Part shown: one piece after another, positions 1 through 8,756 of the stretch
How positions within the stretch are numbered: the first letter of the stretch is position 1
Layout of the letters: every line of letters begins with the position of its first letter
Assembly (NCBI RefSeq): GCF_025398195.1
Contig: NZ_JAODNV010000017.1
Span: 1-64,000, forward strand
Length of the DNA: 64,000 nt
Direction: 5' to 3'
Origin: Chelativorans petroleitrophicus
GTDB taxonomy: Bacteria; Pseudomonadota; Alphaproteobacteria; Rhizobiales; Rhizobiaceae
The notes under the pieces: generated by a model
The model's input: the letters and a program-made list of their open reading frames with translations, nothing else
Databases searched by the model: none
Told to the model about the DNA's origin: nothing
Translations under genes and position numbers: made by a program

Positions 1-92
1 GCGCACTTCAGGGGAAAACTTGTTCGTCGTCTTGCTCATGATGCTCCATCCTACTCAGGAGTTGGAGCCTCCGGCAAACCCGGCGCGGTTCA
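1..92 (-). mobile_element. Truncated end of an IS3-family insertion sequence with the start of OrfA
   Basis: Read on the minus strand, an ATG at 37-39 opens MSKTTNKFSPEVR, which runs off the window edge. This is the usual N-terminus of the small OrfA (helix-turn-helix) protein of IS3-family elements. Upstream of it, positions 66-92 read TGAACCGCGCCGGGTTTGCC on the minus strand, resembling the terminal inverted repeat of this group. Only one end is visible, so the length and integrity of the element cannot be judged. The element lies about 130 bp before a tRNA gene and next to other transposase debris. Confidence 0.75.
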
Positions 93-224
93 TATTTACG
101 TTGCTGGTCCGGCCTTAATGCCGTCCAGTCTCCTTCAGATGATGAGGAGTAGGCACAAATTGATGACAAAGGCATGAAGAGCCTTGTGCTCCGAGACTTT
201 CCCGTTTAATCCCGAGCCGGCGTT

Positions 225-315
225 GGAGAGGTGGCCGAGTGGTCGAAGGCGCTCCCCTGCTAAGGGAGTAGGCCCCAAAAGGGTCTCATGGGTTCGAATC
301 CCATCCTCTCCGCCA
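225..315 (+). tRNA. tRNA-Ser (anticodon GCU, reads AGC/AGU)
   Basis: The acceptor stem GGAGAGG (225-231) pairs with CCTCTCC (305-311), followed by discriminator G and an encoded CCA (313-315). The anticodon stem CTCCC/GGGAG (252-256 and 264-268) frames the loop CTGCTAA with anticodon GCT at 259-261. A long variable arm (about 270-288) makes it a class II tRNA, and the T loop contains TTCGAAT. All parts fit serine tRNA of length 91. tRNA-Ser genes are common integration targets, and the accessory DNA that follows fits that. Confidence 0.97.
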
Positions 316-342
316 TCTGCGAACATATCTGCGAACTTGAGA

Positions 343-447
343 CTGAAGCGACCGCGTTTTGCGGACGAGCAGATCATCGGCATTCGCCGGCCCTTCGGCT
401 ACCGCCGCGTGCACCTGCTTTTGAGGCGGAGGGCGTGACGGTGCTCG
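343..447 (+). mobile_element. IS3-family remnant: OrfA head fused to an OrfB internal piece
   Basis: The frame starting with CTG at 343 reads LKRPRFADEQIIGI, which resembles the OrfA N-terminus MKR.RF..EQIIG. It then passes directly into RRPFGYRRVHLLLRR, which resembles the conserved RR.GYRR.H.LLRR stretch of the OrfB integrase part. In an intact element these are hundreds of bases apart, so an internal deletion joined them near position 382. A frame change near 430 (EGVTV in the next frame) follows. There is no start codon and it cannot encode a working transposase. This is recognised from motif memory; an IS search would confirm the group. Confidence 0.6.
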
Positions 448-481
448 CTCGCGATCCTATAGGCGGGGACAAAGCGGGGAG

Positions 482-651
482 CAGATCATCGACGATGCCG
501 AACCCGAAGTGTTCGCCTACATAATGTTCCCGAAGGAGCACCGGGCGAAGTAGCACACGGCGAAAACCTGATCGAGCGAGGGCACCGGCTAGACCGAGCA
601 GGGCACCGGCGTAGTTTGCATCTTCCATTAGGACGATGCCATCTGCCGGTT
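482..651 (+). mobile_element. IS256-family (Mutator-type) transposase remnant
   Basis: In the frame of the GAT codon at 494, the text EPEVFAYIMFPKEHRAK matches the C-terminal region of IS256-family transposases (usual form: AYM.FPKEHR.KLHSTNP.ERLN). The alignable stretch continues in the same frame to about 640 (TEQGTGVVCIFH.DDAICR, compare RTEVVGIFPNEDAI.RL). It crosses in-frame stops at 551-553, 569-571, 590-592 and 629-631. The piece is therefore an old, inactive fragment, lying between the IS3 remnant and the decayed SRAP gene. Confidence 0.6.
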
Positions 652-710
652 CTCGCTTCGGCCCCGCGATCTGCGAGATGAGGCTGGCTTCAATGAGCCT
701 TCCATCATGG

Positions 711-1262
711 CATATCCGAATCGATACGCTGCGATCGTCCGTGTCGCCGATCGAGCATAAACTTGTGCGCGCTCGCTGGGGCATGCCCTCCCCGCCCAAG
801 GCATTGAACGGCAAGGCCTATGACTACGGCGTCACAAACATCCGCAACACGGCCTCGCCGCATTGGCGGCGGTGGCTTGGGTCGGAAAGCAGGTGCCTGA
901 TTCCGGTCACGAGCTTTGCCGAGCCAAACCCGGCCGCGGAGGTTTAAGGACAGAGAACTCCGGACGCCTGGTTTGCTCTAAGTGACGAAAAGCCGCTCTT
1001 CTTCTTTGCCGGCATGCGTACGTGCTGGCACGGCAAGAGGATGGCACGCGAGGATCCGGCAGAGCACGAACTGTACGCCTTCCTTACGACCGAGCCGCAC
1101 GGCATCGTCTCGCCGATCCATCGGGTAATGCCTGTCTTGCTCACGACACCGGAAGAGATCGACATCTAGCTGGACGCGCCGTGAGACGAGGCGAAGGCCC
1201 TGCCGCGTCCCCTCCCTGATCATCTCCTGACGATTGTCAACGCGCCGTCGGACCCCGCATCA
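711..1262 (+). pseudogene. Decayed SRAP (SOS response-associated peptidase, YedK/HMCES family) gene
   Basis: SRAP proteins covalently trap abasic sites in single-stranded DNA through Cys2. Recognisable blocks here are ARWGMPSPPKAL, VTNIRNTASPHWRRWLG, RCLIPVTSF.EPN, AWFAL, PLFFFAGM, ELYAFLTTEP, IHRVMPVLLTTPEEID and RPLPD.LLTIV. The N-terminus with the catalytic Cys is missing. The first piece (YPNRYAAIVRV, 713-745) is in a different frame from the rest. The main frame has stops at 945-947, 1167-1169 (TAG) and 1182-1184 (TGA). The last two stand where the family usually has Trp in DVWLTAPWDEA, so each is one base from TGG. It is clearly non-functional. Confidence 0.8.
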
Positions 1263-1577
1263 GAACTTCCGGCGAATTCCGCGTCCACCGATCGACCAAG
1301 CCGTTCTGACGAGTGACGAAAGCTTTCGGGCGGAGGCGTGTAGGGCGTTCAGGGATAATACGGGCAGGGATTCATGCGCTGGGACTTTCGGAACAGCGCG
1401 CGGGATGGTGTGACGACGCCCGGTATTTTGCCCCGAGGACCGGCTGACGCGCTCCCCGTCGGTAACGGAACCCACTTAAAGGCGGCCGTGCGACAGGGAT
1501 GGTCGAGATAGCGTTTTCAATTCATTGTCAAGCTTGAGAGCCGGAAGCCTCGCATGCTCGGCGCAATCGACCAGACC
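1263..1577. other. Intergenic stretch with nothing recognised
   Basis: About 315 bases between the SRAP remnant and the promoter of the ABC ATPase gene. Short open frames exist on both strands, but none resembles a protein I know or has a convincing ribosome binding site. I see no hairpin followed by a T-run. It is probably eroded sequence. Confidence 0.5.
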
Positions 1578-1606
1578 TTGACATCGGATACATATCCGAA
1601 ATGAAT
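1578..1606 (+). promoter_or_regulatory. Putative promoter with a palindromic operator for the ABC ATPase gene
   Basis: TTGACA at 1578-1583 is a perfect -35 hexamer. With 17 bp spacing the -10 would be the weak ATGAAT at 1601-1606. The spacer holds the inverted repeat TCGGATA-CA-TATCCGA (1584-1599), where a bound repressor would block RNA polymerase. The half-site ATATCCG (1592-1598) also occurs in the 19-bp dyads upstream of the other genes of this locus, but here the two half-sites are back to back. This supports the start at 1628 over an in-frame ATG at 1601, which would lie within the -10. Confidence 0.5.
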
Positions 1607-1627
1607 GAAGCAACATGGAGGATATGG

Positions 1628-2698
1628 ATGGCGGAGATATCGCTCTCTCGGGTCTCGAAGAGCTACGGAAGCGTTGAGGTGATCCGGGATGTGAGCCTAG
1701 ACATCGAATCGGGCGAACTGGTTGTATTCCTCGGCCCGTCGGGCTCGGGCAAAACGACTCTTCTGCGGATGATCGCAGGGTTGGAGAGTATCGACAAAGG
1801 AATGCTCACCATCGGCGGCGTTCGCTGCGAAACCCTGCCCCCGGGAAAGCGTGGCGTGGCGATGGTCTTCCAGAACTATGCACTCTATCCGCACATGACC
1901 GTGGCCGAGAACATGGCTTTCGGCCTGCGCAACGTCGGCGTCCCGTCCGACGAGATTCGCGCCCGGATTGCCGAGGCCGCGCGCATACTGGAAATCGAAT
2001 CGCTGCTGGATCGCCGCCCATCACAGCTTTCCGGCGGCCAGCGCCAGCGAGTGGCGATCGGGCGCGCCATCGTCAAGCAACCCAAGGCCTTTCTGTTCGA
2101 CGAGCCGCTGTCAAACCTGGATGCGGCGCTTCGTTCCCGCACCCGCGTGGAGCTGGCGGAATTGCACCAGCGCCTCCGGTCAACGATGATCTACGTAACG
2201 CATGACCAGGTCGAGGCGATGACACTCGCCGACCGCATCGTCATCCTCAACGACTGCGGCATCGAGCAGGTCGGAACGCCGATGGAGGTCTATTCCAGGC
2301 CGACGTCGCGGTTTGTCGCCACGTTCGTCGGCTCGCCGGCGATGAACATCCTGCCTGTTTCAGTATCCGGAGCAAACGATGCCATGCATGCGCGCCTGCC
2401 GGACGGCTCGCTTGTGGCGCTGCGCGGAGCGCCTGTGGGCGATTGGAGCGAGCTTGGCGTGAGGCCGGAAGCGCTGACTGTCGTTGCCGAAGGCGGCGAC
2501 ACGAGCGGACGTGCTTCGGTAGTGGAACGGCTCGGCGAACGCACGCTTGTACATGTGCGGCTGGCCGATGGGACCCAGGTGATCGCGCAGGATGTTGGCC
2601 TCTCCACTGTCGAGCCTGGCAGCGAAGTCAGGCTGCGCTTCGACAGCTCGGCGCTGCACCTATTCGCTAAGGACGGGTCGGCGTGGCATGCACATTAG
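1628..2698 (+). CDS. Sugar ABC transporter ATP-binding protein (MalK/UgpC type)
   Basis: The energising subunit of a CUT1-class carbohydrate importer, on the cytoplasmic face. At 356 residues it has the usual MalK length. Walker A GPSGSGKT lies at about 36-43, the signature LSGGQ at 134-138, Walker B FLFDEP at 155-160 and the H-loop His near 192. The C-terminal third is the OB-fold (TOBE) regulatory domain of this subfamily. The ATG at 1628 is chosen because GGAGGA (1617-1622) lies 5 nt upstream and the conserved domain begins at once. The gene converges on the permease genes 27 bp away, which lie on the other strand; together they make one transporter. Confidence 0.92.
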   Translation: MAEISLSRVSKSYGSVEVIRDVSLDIESGELVVFLGPSGSGKTTLLRMIAGLESIDKGMLTIGGVRCETLPPGKRGVAMVFQNYALYPHMTVAENMAFGLRNVGVPSDEIRARIAEAARILEIESLLDRRPSQLSGGQRQRVAIGRAIVKQPKAFLFDEPLSNLDAALRSRTRVELAELHQRLRSTMIYVTHDQVEAMTLADRIVILNDCGIEQVGTPMEVYSRPTSRFVATFVGSPAMNILPVSVSGANDAMHARLPDGSLVALRGAPVGDWSELGVRPEALTVVAEGGDTSGRASVVERLGERTLVHVRLADGTQVIAQDVGLSTVEPGSEVRLRFDSSALHLFAKDGSAWHAH

Positions 2699-2725
2699 CT
2701 GCGTGCGCCCGCCCGGCGTTTGAGT

Positions 2726-3568
2726 TTATCCCTTGATGCCAGCCGACAGGGTGATCGCCTCTGTCACCCGCCGCTGGAACAGAAGATAAGCGAGTGCCAC
2801 AGGCAGGCCGGCGAGCACCGCGGCGGCGAGCTCGCGGGCGTAGTAGACGCCGAAGGCATCGTTCACCTGCGTGATGCCGACCGTTACCGTCATCATCTCG
2901 GTACGTGTGACCGACAGGAACGGCCACAAGAAGGCGTTCCAGGTCCAGATGAAACAGACAATCGACAATGCTGTCGTAACCCCCCAGTTCATCGGCAGGT
3001 AGACCTTGAACAGGATCGCGAACTCCGAGGCGTTATCCATAAGCGCGGCTTCGCGGAAGTCGCGCGGAACCTGATCGAAGAACTGCTTGTAGACGATGAT
3101 AATGACGGGATGGATGAACTGGGGCAGCATGGTGCCGATCCAGGTGTTGACCAAGCCGAGATTGGCAATGAGCTCGAAGTGATTGATGATGAGCGCTTGC
3201 GTCGGCACCATGAACGAGGCCAGGATAATCCACCACAACGTGGTCCGACCCGGGAAGCGTAGCTGTGACAGAGCATAGCCGCACAACATCGAGGTGAACA
3301 CGCAGACGACCGTCACGCCGACCGCCACGACGATCGAGTTGAGGTACCAAGTGCCGATCTGCGTCGCGGTCAATGCATGGATGTAGTGCTGGAACGTAAG
3401 TGTTTCTGGCCACAGTTCGATGTAGGGCCGAACGACCTCATCCTCAGGCTTGATGGACGAGACAACCGCCCAGTAGAGCGGAAACGCCCATATCACCGCA
3501 CAGATGATGGTGACGGCTGTTATGAGGCCGCTCCAGAGGTTCCAGCGCTGGACGCTCGATTCCCTCAT
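2726..3568 (-). CDS. Carbohydrate ABC transporter permease (MalG/AraQ type, CUT1)
   Basis: Inner-membrane permease of 280 residues with six predicted hydrophobic segments, beginning around residues 12-34. The EAA loop that docks on the ATPase reads EAALMDNASEFAILFKVYLP in the middle of the protein. Its start codon overlaps the stop of the upstream permease by 4 nt (ATGA, 3565-3568), so the two are translationally coupled. It is the last gene of the minus-strand transport operon. The substrate is inferred to be an arabinose-containing oligosaccharide from the GH51 enzyme next door. Confidence 0.9.
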   Translation of the reverse strand: MRESSVQRWNLWSGLITAVTIICAVIWAFPLYWAVVSSIKPEDEVVRPYIELWPETLTFQHYIHALTATQIGTWYLNSIVVAVGVTVVCVFTSMLCGYALSQLRFPGRTTLWWIILASFMVPTQALIINHFELIANLGLVNTWIGTMLPQFIHPVIIIVYKQFFDQVPRDFREAALMDNASEFAILFKVYLPMNWGVTTALSIVCFIWTWNAFLWPFLSVTRTEMMTVTVGITQVNDAFGVYYARELAAAVLAGLPVALAYLLFQRRVTEAITLSAGIKG

Positions 3569-4452
3569 TGCCGTCGCCTCCCGGCCAGGCGCAGGAGTTG
3601 GAACTGAAGGACCGACACGACGACGATGATTACGAAGAGTGTCACGGCGACGGCCGCCGCACGGCCTCCTTGGTTCTGCTGGAACGCCTTGTTGAAGATG
3701 TAATAGACCAGCACCATGTTTTCGTTCGGCCTACCGCCGATTGAAAACAGGTAGACCTGGTCGAAAATCTTGAGCTGTAGGATCAGCTGGATGGTCAGAA
3801 CGAGCGCGGTGACCGGCCTGAGGAGGGGCCAGGTGATGCGCGAGAACGTCGTCCAGCGCGAAGCGTTGTCGAGCGCGGCCGCTTCATAGATTTCGGCTGG
3901 AATGGCCCGCATGCCAGCAAGGAAAAGCAGGATGGAAAACCCTGCCGTCCACCAGATCGTCACCCATGCCACCGCTGGCATGAACCAGGTGCGTGACTTG
4001 GTGACCGGAATGCGCGGTATGCCCAGCCAGTCCAACACGTGCATGGCGATGCCGAACTGGAAGTTCAGCGTCCAGTCCCAGATCAGGTAGACGACCGAGA
4101 CGGGCAGGATATACGGCAGGAAGAACAGCGCAAGCACCAGCGCCTGCAGCCGCCCGGCCAAACGCGACACACCGAGCGCGATCATCAGGGCGATCAGGGT
4201 TCCCGGGACGACCGTGAGCGCGACGAAATAGAGCGTGTTCCAGACGGCACGGCTGAACAATGGATCCTTGCCGAGCCTAGTGTAGTTCTCGATACCAACC
4301 CAGTCACCAGCCCCTATCAGCGGAGCGCTGGTGAAGGATATGCGGAACATCTGGATGGTCGGATAGGCAAAGGCTAGAGCATAAATCGCCGCGAACGGGG
4401 CGATCAGCGCCAAAGCGACCAGTAAGTTCTTGCGCCGGTCCTGTAGCATCAC
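3565..4452 (-). CDS. Sugar ABC transporter permease (MalF/AraP type, CUT1)
   Basis: Inner-membrane permease of 295 residues and partner of the downstream permease. The N-terminus has a hydrophobic segment at about residues 9-31 and the protein has about six in all. The EAA motif reads EAAALDNASRWTTFSRITWP. A GAGGAGAGGTG ribosome binding site sits directly before the ATG at 4452. Between it and the binding-protein gene lies a strong hairpin at 4469-4492, as often seen where the binding protein must be made in excess over the permeases. Confidence 0.9.
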   Translation of the reverse strand: MMLQDRRKNLLVALALIAPFAAIYALAFAYPTIQMFRISFTSAPLIGAGDWVGIENYTRLGKDPLFSRAVWNTLYFVALTVVPGTLIALMIALGVSRLAGRLQALVLALFFLPYILPVSVVYLIWDWTLNFQFGIAMHVLDWLGIPRIPVTKSRTWFMPAVAWVTIWWTAGFSILLFLAGMRAIPAEIYEAAALDNASRWTTFSRITWPLLRPVTALVLTIQLILQLKIFDQVYLFSIGGRPNENMVLVYYIFNKAFQQNQGGRAAAVAVTLFVIIVVVSVLQFQLLRLAGRRRQ

Positions 4453-4468
4453 CTCTCCTCAAGAGAAG

Positions 4469-4492
4469 TGGAGCCGCCCGAGAGCGGCTCCA
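4469..4492 (-). repeat. Strong intergenic hairpin between binding-protein and permease genes
   Basis: TGGAGCCGC (4469-4477) pairs perfectly with GCGGCTCCA (4484-4492) around a 6-nt loop. It lies just after the binding-protein stop (4508) in the direction of transcription and is not followed by a T-run. I therefore read it as an mRNA-stabilising or partly terminating structure rather than a full terminator. In ABC import operons such hairpins raise the level of the first gene over the permeases. Confidence 0.6.
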
Positions 4493-4507
4493 TCGGCCTT
4501 GAGAAGG

Positions 4508-5782
4508 CTAGAGAGCGTTCAGTTCCTCCTGAATGGATTCGACGGCATCTGCCGGCTCCATTTCTCCATTCAGTGTCGGCACGAAATAGTTCGACATCAC
4601 GTCGAAGATCGGCCCAGCGATACCCGCAAGCGGCGTCTTGGGGTCGAAGATCATGTTCGCCGTCAGGCTTGAATAGGTGGCGTTGGGCTCCATCGCCTTG
4701 TATTCGGCAGATTCCGTCACTGGCGCGTAGGCGGGAATGTGCCCCGCGGTCGCCCAGAACAGCGAGTGCTTCACGATCCAGGAGATGGTCTCGAGCACTG
4801 CGTCCCGCTTCTCCGGTGACATCTCCTTGCCCTGGTTTTTCGGGATCGCAAAGGTGTGGCTGTCGGCATAGGTGCAAGGCTTGTCAAAAATCACAGGCAG
4901 CTCCACCGCACCCCAGTCGAAGAGCTTGCCCTGCTGGGCTAGGTCGGTCATCGTGGGGACCTCCCAGACCCCGTTGATCATCATCGCAGCTTCGCCGGAG
5001 GTGAACAGCGCGACGGTTGCCGGATAGTCCGTATAGGTCGACTGAAGGCCAGCCTTTGTCCAATCACTGAGCACTGCGAGCGCGTTGCGCAGCTTGTCGG
5101 CATTGTCTCCGACAAGGAACTCGTCGCCGGTCATCAACTCGCCGCCCTGCTGGCACATCAGTGAGTAGACGGTGCGGAACATGAAGTTGCCGTCTGCCGT
5201 CACGCTACCGAGGGGATACTGCACGCCGGCGTCCTTTAGGGCCTGCAGCGTGGCCGTAAAGGCTTCCTTGCTGTCCATGCCTTTCGGCTCACCGTTATCG
5301 CCGAGCACACCGGCCTTCTTGAGCAGGTCGCGGTTGTAGTAGAGCACGATCGGATGCGTATCGAGCGGCACCGCATACTGCTTGCCATCGCTGGTCACCG
5401 CATCCCATGTCGAAGCGGCGAAGTCGGCCTGGGACAGTCCCATCTTCTCCCAGTCATCCGGCGTAATCTCGTCAAGCACTCCCTGCGTGAGTGCCAGCGG
5501 GATGCGGCTGGCATGGTAGGTCATAACATCGGGCGCCTCGCCGACCGCGGCCGACGTCTGCACTTTGGCATAGAAGGGCGTTCCCCACTCGAGCGTGGTT
5601 GCGTCGATTTTTATCTCACCCGCATGCGCCTCGTTGAAGTCCGAAATGAGCTGCTTCATCCGTACGCCGTCGCCGCCAGACAGGAAATCCCACCAGACGA
5701 CGGTTTCTTCCGAATGTGCTGCACCAGCCCACAGGCCGCTCGTGGCGACCAAAGCGATTGTCATCAACCTTCGACAGTTCAT
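4508..5782 (-). CDS. Extracellular sugar-binding protein (family 1 solute-binding protein)
   Basis: Periplasmic high-affinity receptor of the CUT1 importer, 424 residues. The N-terminal MNCRRLMTIALVATSGLWAG region ending near AAHSEE is a Sec signal peptide. The mature part starts with the family pattern TVVWWDFLSGGDG, with DAVTSDGKQYAVPLDTHPIV in the first lobe. The start at 5782 is supported by GGGAGG about 8 nt upstream. A 19-bp dyad (5876-5894) lies 94 bp upstream of the start, where a repressor site would be expected. It is the first gene of a binding protein-permease-permease operon. The exact sugar cannot be read from the sequence. Confidence 0.9.
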   Translation of the reverse strand: MNCRRLMTIALVATSGLWAGAAHSEETVVWWDFLSGGDGVRMKQLISDFNEAHAGEIKIDATTLEWGTPFYAKVQTSAAVGEAPDVMTYHASRIPLALTQGVLDEITPDDWEKMGLSQADFAASTWDAVTSDGKQYAVPLDTHPIVLYYNRDLLKKAGVLGDNGEPKGMDSKEAFTATLQALKDAGVQYPLGSVTADGNFMFRTVYSLMCQQGGELMTGDEFLVGDNADKLRNALAVLSDWTKAGLQSTYTDYPATVALFTSGEAAMMINGVWEVPTMTDLAQQGKLFDWGAVELPVIFDKPCTYADSHTFAIPKNQGKEMSPEKRDAVLETISWIVKHSLFWATAGHIPAYAPVTESAEYKAMEPNATYSSLTANMIFDPKTPLAGIAGPIFDVMSNYFVPTLNGEMEPADAVESIQEELNAL

Positions 5783-5875
5783 GTCCGTTTCCTCCCGAAT
5801 TGCAGCAGCTTTGCTCCGCTATCGCGAAGTTCATGCTACAACAAAAGCACATCAGCGCAACTGAATTGGCGGTAT

Positions 5876-5894
5876 ATATCAGCGTAGCGGATAT
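5876..5894 (-). promoter_or_regulatory. 19-bp dyad, likely operator of the transporter operon
   Basis: ATATC-AGCGTAGCG-GATAT: two 5-bp arms with a 9-bp centre, and further matches at the inner G/C positions (ATATCNG-N5-CNGATAT). The same pattern and spacing occurs upstream of the ArsR-type regulator gene (8484-8502) and, less perfectly, upstream of the arabinofuranosidase gene (7447-7465). It lies in the 117-bp gap between the arabinofuranosidase stop and the binding-protein start. Confidence 0.55.
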
Positions 5895-5899
5895 TCATT

Positions 5900-7405
<1,506 letters not shown>

Positions 7406-7446
7406 GTTTCCTCCACGGGCGGCATCAACATCCGCCAGTCCGGTCT

Positions 7447-7465
7447 ATATCGGATTCCCGGATTG
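7447..7465 (-). promoter_or_regulatory. Imperfect copy of the 19-bp dyad upstream of the arabinofuranosidase gene
   Basis: ATATC-GGATTCCCG-GATTG keeps the left arm, the 9-bp spacing and the inner CGGAT of the right arm, but differs in the last two bases. It lies 42 bp before the start of the arabinofuranosidase gene, within the 116-bp gap behind the regulator gene. I read it as a weaker operator of the same regulator. Confidence 0.4.
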
Positions 7466-7521
7466 ATTTGGCGCGGCTAAAGGACCCCTGTCAAGGTGCA
7501 AAGACTTGGCTGAGACGAGAA

Positions 7522-8454
7522 TCAGCATTTGGCCTTGGTGAGCCGCAAGATGATGTCGCGGCTGTGATTGCCGAAACCATTGCCGAAAATGTTGACGCCT
7601 CCCGGGTGCCTGGCGTCGTCCTTCACCCCGATTCTGACACGGATGGAACGGTGCGCCTCCAGCCGCAGATCTGCCAATGCGCAGTTCGAAACCTTGCGGC
7701 CATCGCGAAACGTGCCTTCGGCAGTGACGCGCCATTGCTTGAGGTCGCCGTACTGGGATCCCTTGAGCTTCCACCAATCCGGCGTGAACTTTCCCTTTTT
7801 GTCGCCATAGTCCGCCGGTGCGGTCCAGGTGTCGATTTCGCATCCGTTGACGGCGATAGTGATGTCGGATGGCCAGTTCTTTGACGTGCCCGGCACTTCG
7901 GAGGACAATTCAAGCATAAGCTCCAGTGCGGCCACCTCGAACTTGGCCACGTTCGCGTTGTTCGGGAACTGGTACTCGACGAAACCGCGCGTGAACCAGA
8001 GCAAGCCGGCGCGCATCCTGTCCGGATCGAGAAAGGTGTCGGGCACGTCGAGCAGACCGATGACGCCATCCGTTGCGCAGAGCCCGCACGGCGCCGAAAC
8101 CTCGCAACGCGTGTACAGCCCGAGCGGCATGGCCACTTCAATCGCATCGTTGTCGTGCGCGGCTTCCGGCTCCTTGAATGCGATCAGCAGCTCCGTAAAG
8201 GTGGTGTGGCAGACCTTCTGGCTGCCTTTGCGCGCCTTCTGGGATTTCGTTTGTACAAGCCCGGCATCGACCAGCACCTGTATGTTGGCCGAAACTGTGG
8301 ATTGCGGAAGTCCGAGTTCCTCCGCTACCTGGTTGACGTTCCGCGGGCCGCTCTTGCTGAGTAGCTTGAGTATGCGCAAGCGCACTTCGCTTGCGAGGCT
8401 TTTCAGAAGATCGATCCGCTCCAGCGGATCGATCACGACAATCTGGTTTGACAT
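7522..8454 (-). CDS. ArsR-type transcriptional regulator with an unrecognised C-terminal domain
   Basis: 310 residues, about three times the length of a plain ArsR protein. Residues 10-90 form a winged helix: LKSLASEVRLRILKLLSKSG, then NVNQVAEELGLPQSTVSANI as the helix-turn-helix. The C-terminal 200 residues look beta-rich and include CEVSAPCGLC (Cys 117, 123, 126) and a Trp/Lys-rich stretch (DWWKLKGSQYG). I do not recognise this domain; since the neighbours handle arabinosides, it may bind a sugar. A 19-bp dyad lies 30 bp before its start, suggesting autoregulation. Activator or repressor status is unknown; dyads in promoter regions favour repression. Confidence 0.75.
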   Translation of the reverse strand: MSNQIVVIDPLERIDLLKSLASEVRLRILKLLSKSGPRNVNQVAEELGLPQSTVSANIQVLVDAGLVQTKSQKARKGSQKVCHTTFTELLIAFKEPEAAHDNDAIEVAMPLGLYTRCEVSAPCGLCATDGVIGLLDVPDTFLDPDRMRAGLLWFTRGFVEYQFPNNANVAKFEVAALELMLELSSEVPGTSKNWPSDITIAVNGCEIDTWTAPADYGDKKGKFTPDWWKLKGSQYGDLKQWRVTAEGTFRDGRKVSNCALADLRLEAHRSIRVRIGVKDDARHPGGVNIFGNGFGNHSRDIILRLTKAKC

Positions 8455-8483
8455 GAGGTTCCATGCATAAGGATTGGCATTTT

Positions 8484-8502
8484 ATATCAGAAGTCCAGAT
8501 AT
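8484..8502 (-). promoter_or_regulatory. 19-bp dyad upstream of the ArsR-type regulator gene
   Basis: ATATC-AGAAGTCCA-GATAT, with perfect 5-bp outer arms and the same 9-bp spacing as the site at 5876-5894. It lies 30 bp upstream of the regulator start at 8454, the expected place for autoregulation. Confidence 0.55.
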
Positions 8503-8514
8503 GAATAAAGGTCA

Positions 8515-8737
8515 AGTCAGGACCAGCCGGGCCTCAGCGACCAGTGGATCTATCTGATGCTGCACTGTCACATGGCGGAAGGCCGAACGACCACCACCGT
8601 CGAGCGTATTTTGAACTATGCAGTGGAGCATGAAGGCGTGTTCTTCACGCGCAAGTGTGATATCGCGCGGGTGGGCGCTGGACAATCCGCAGCCTTTCGA
8701 ACCGATGGCCAACGTGCGAAGAGGCCGAACCGTTTGA
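8515..8737 (+). pseudogene. C-terminal remnant of a polysaccharide deacetylase-family gene
   Basis: The reading frame gives SDQWIYLMLHCHMAEGR.TTTVERILNYAVEHEGVFFTRKCDIAR, which resembles the last part of the NodB/PuuE-type deacetylase fold, where a family His lies in HCH. After CDIAR an extra G (about 8668-8671) shifts the frame; the next frame continues as WALDNPQPFEPMANV to a stop at 8735-8737. The N-terminal two thirds are missing. Such deacetylases often neighbour molybdenum hydroxylases in purine or N-heterocycle catabolism, so this is probably the rest of a former partner of the next gene. Confidence 0.55.
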
Positions 8738-8756
8738 CCAGGAGGACACGCTTGCC

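Noticed and set aside
374-814. 146-residue minus-strand open frame opposite the transposase remnants
   Set aside because: It is a shadow of the IS256-type and SRAP remnants on the plus strand, has no ribosome binding site and resembles no protein.
2720-3262. 180-residue plus-strand open frame inside the permease gene
   Set aside because: It overlaps a clear MalG-type permease on the other strand; its composition (rich in Arg, Asp, Gln) is that of an antisense frame of high-GC DNA.
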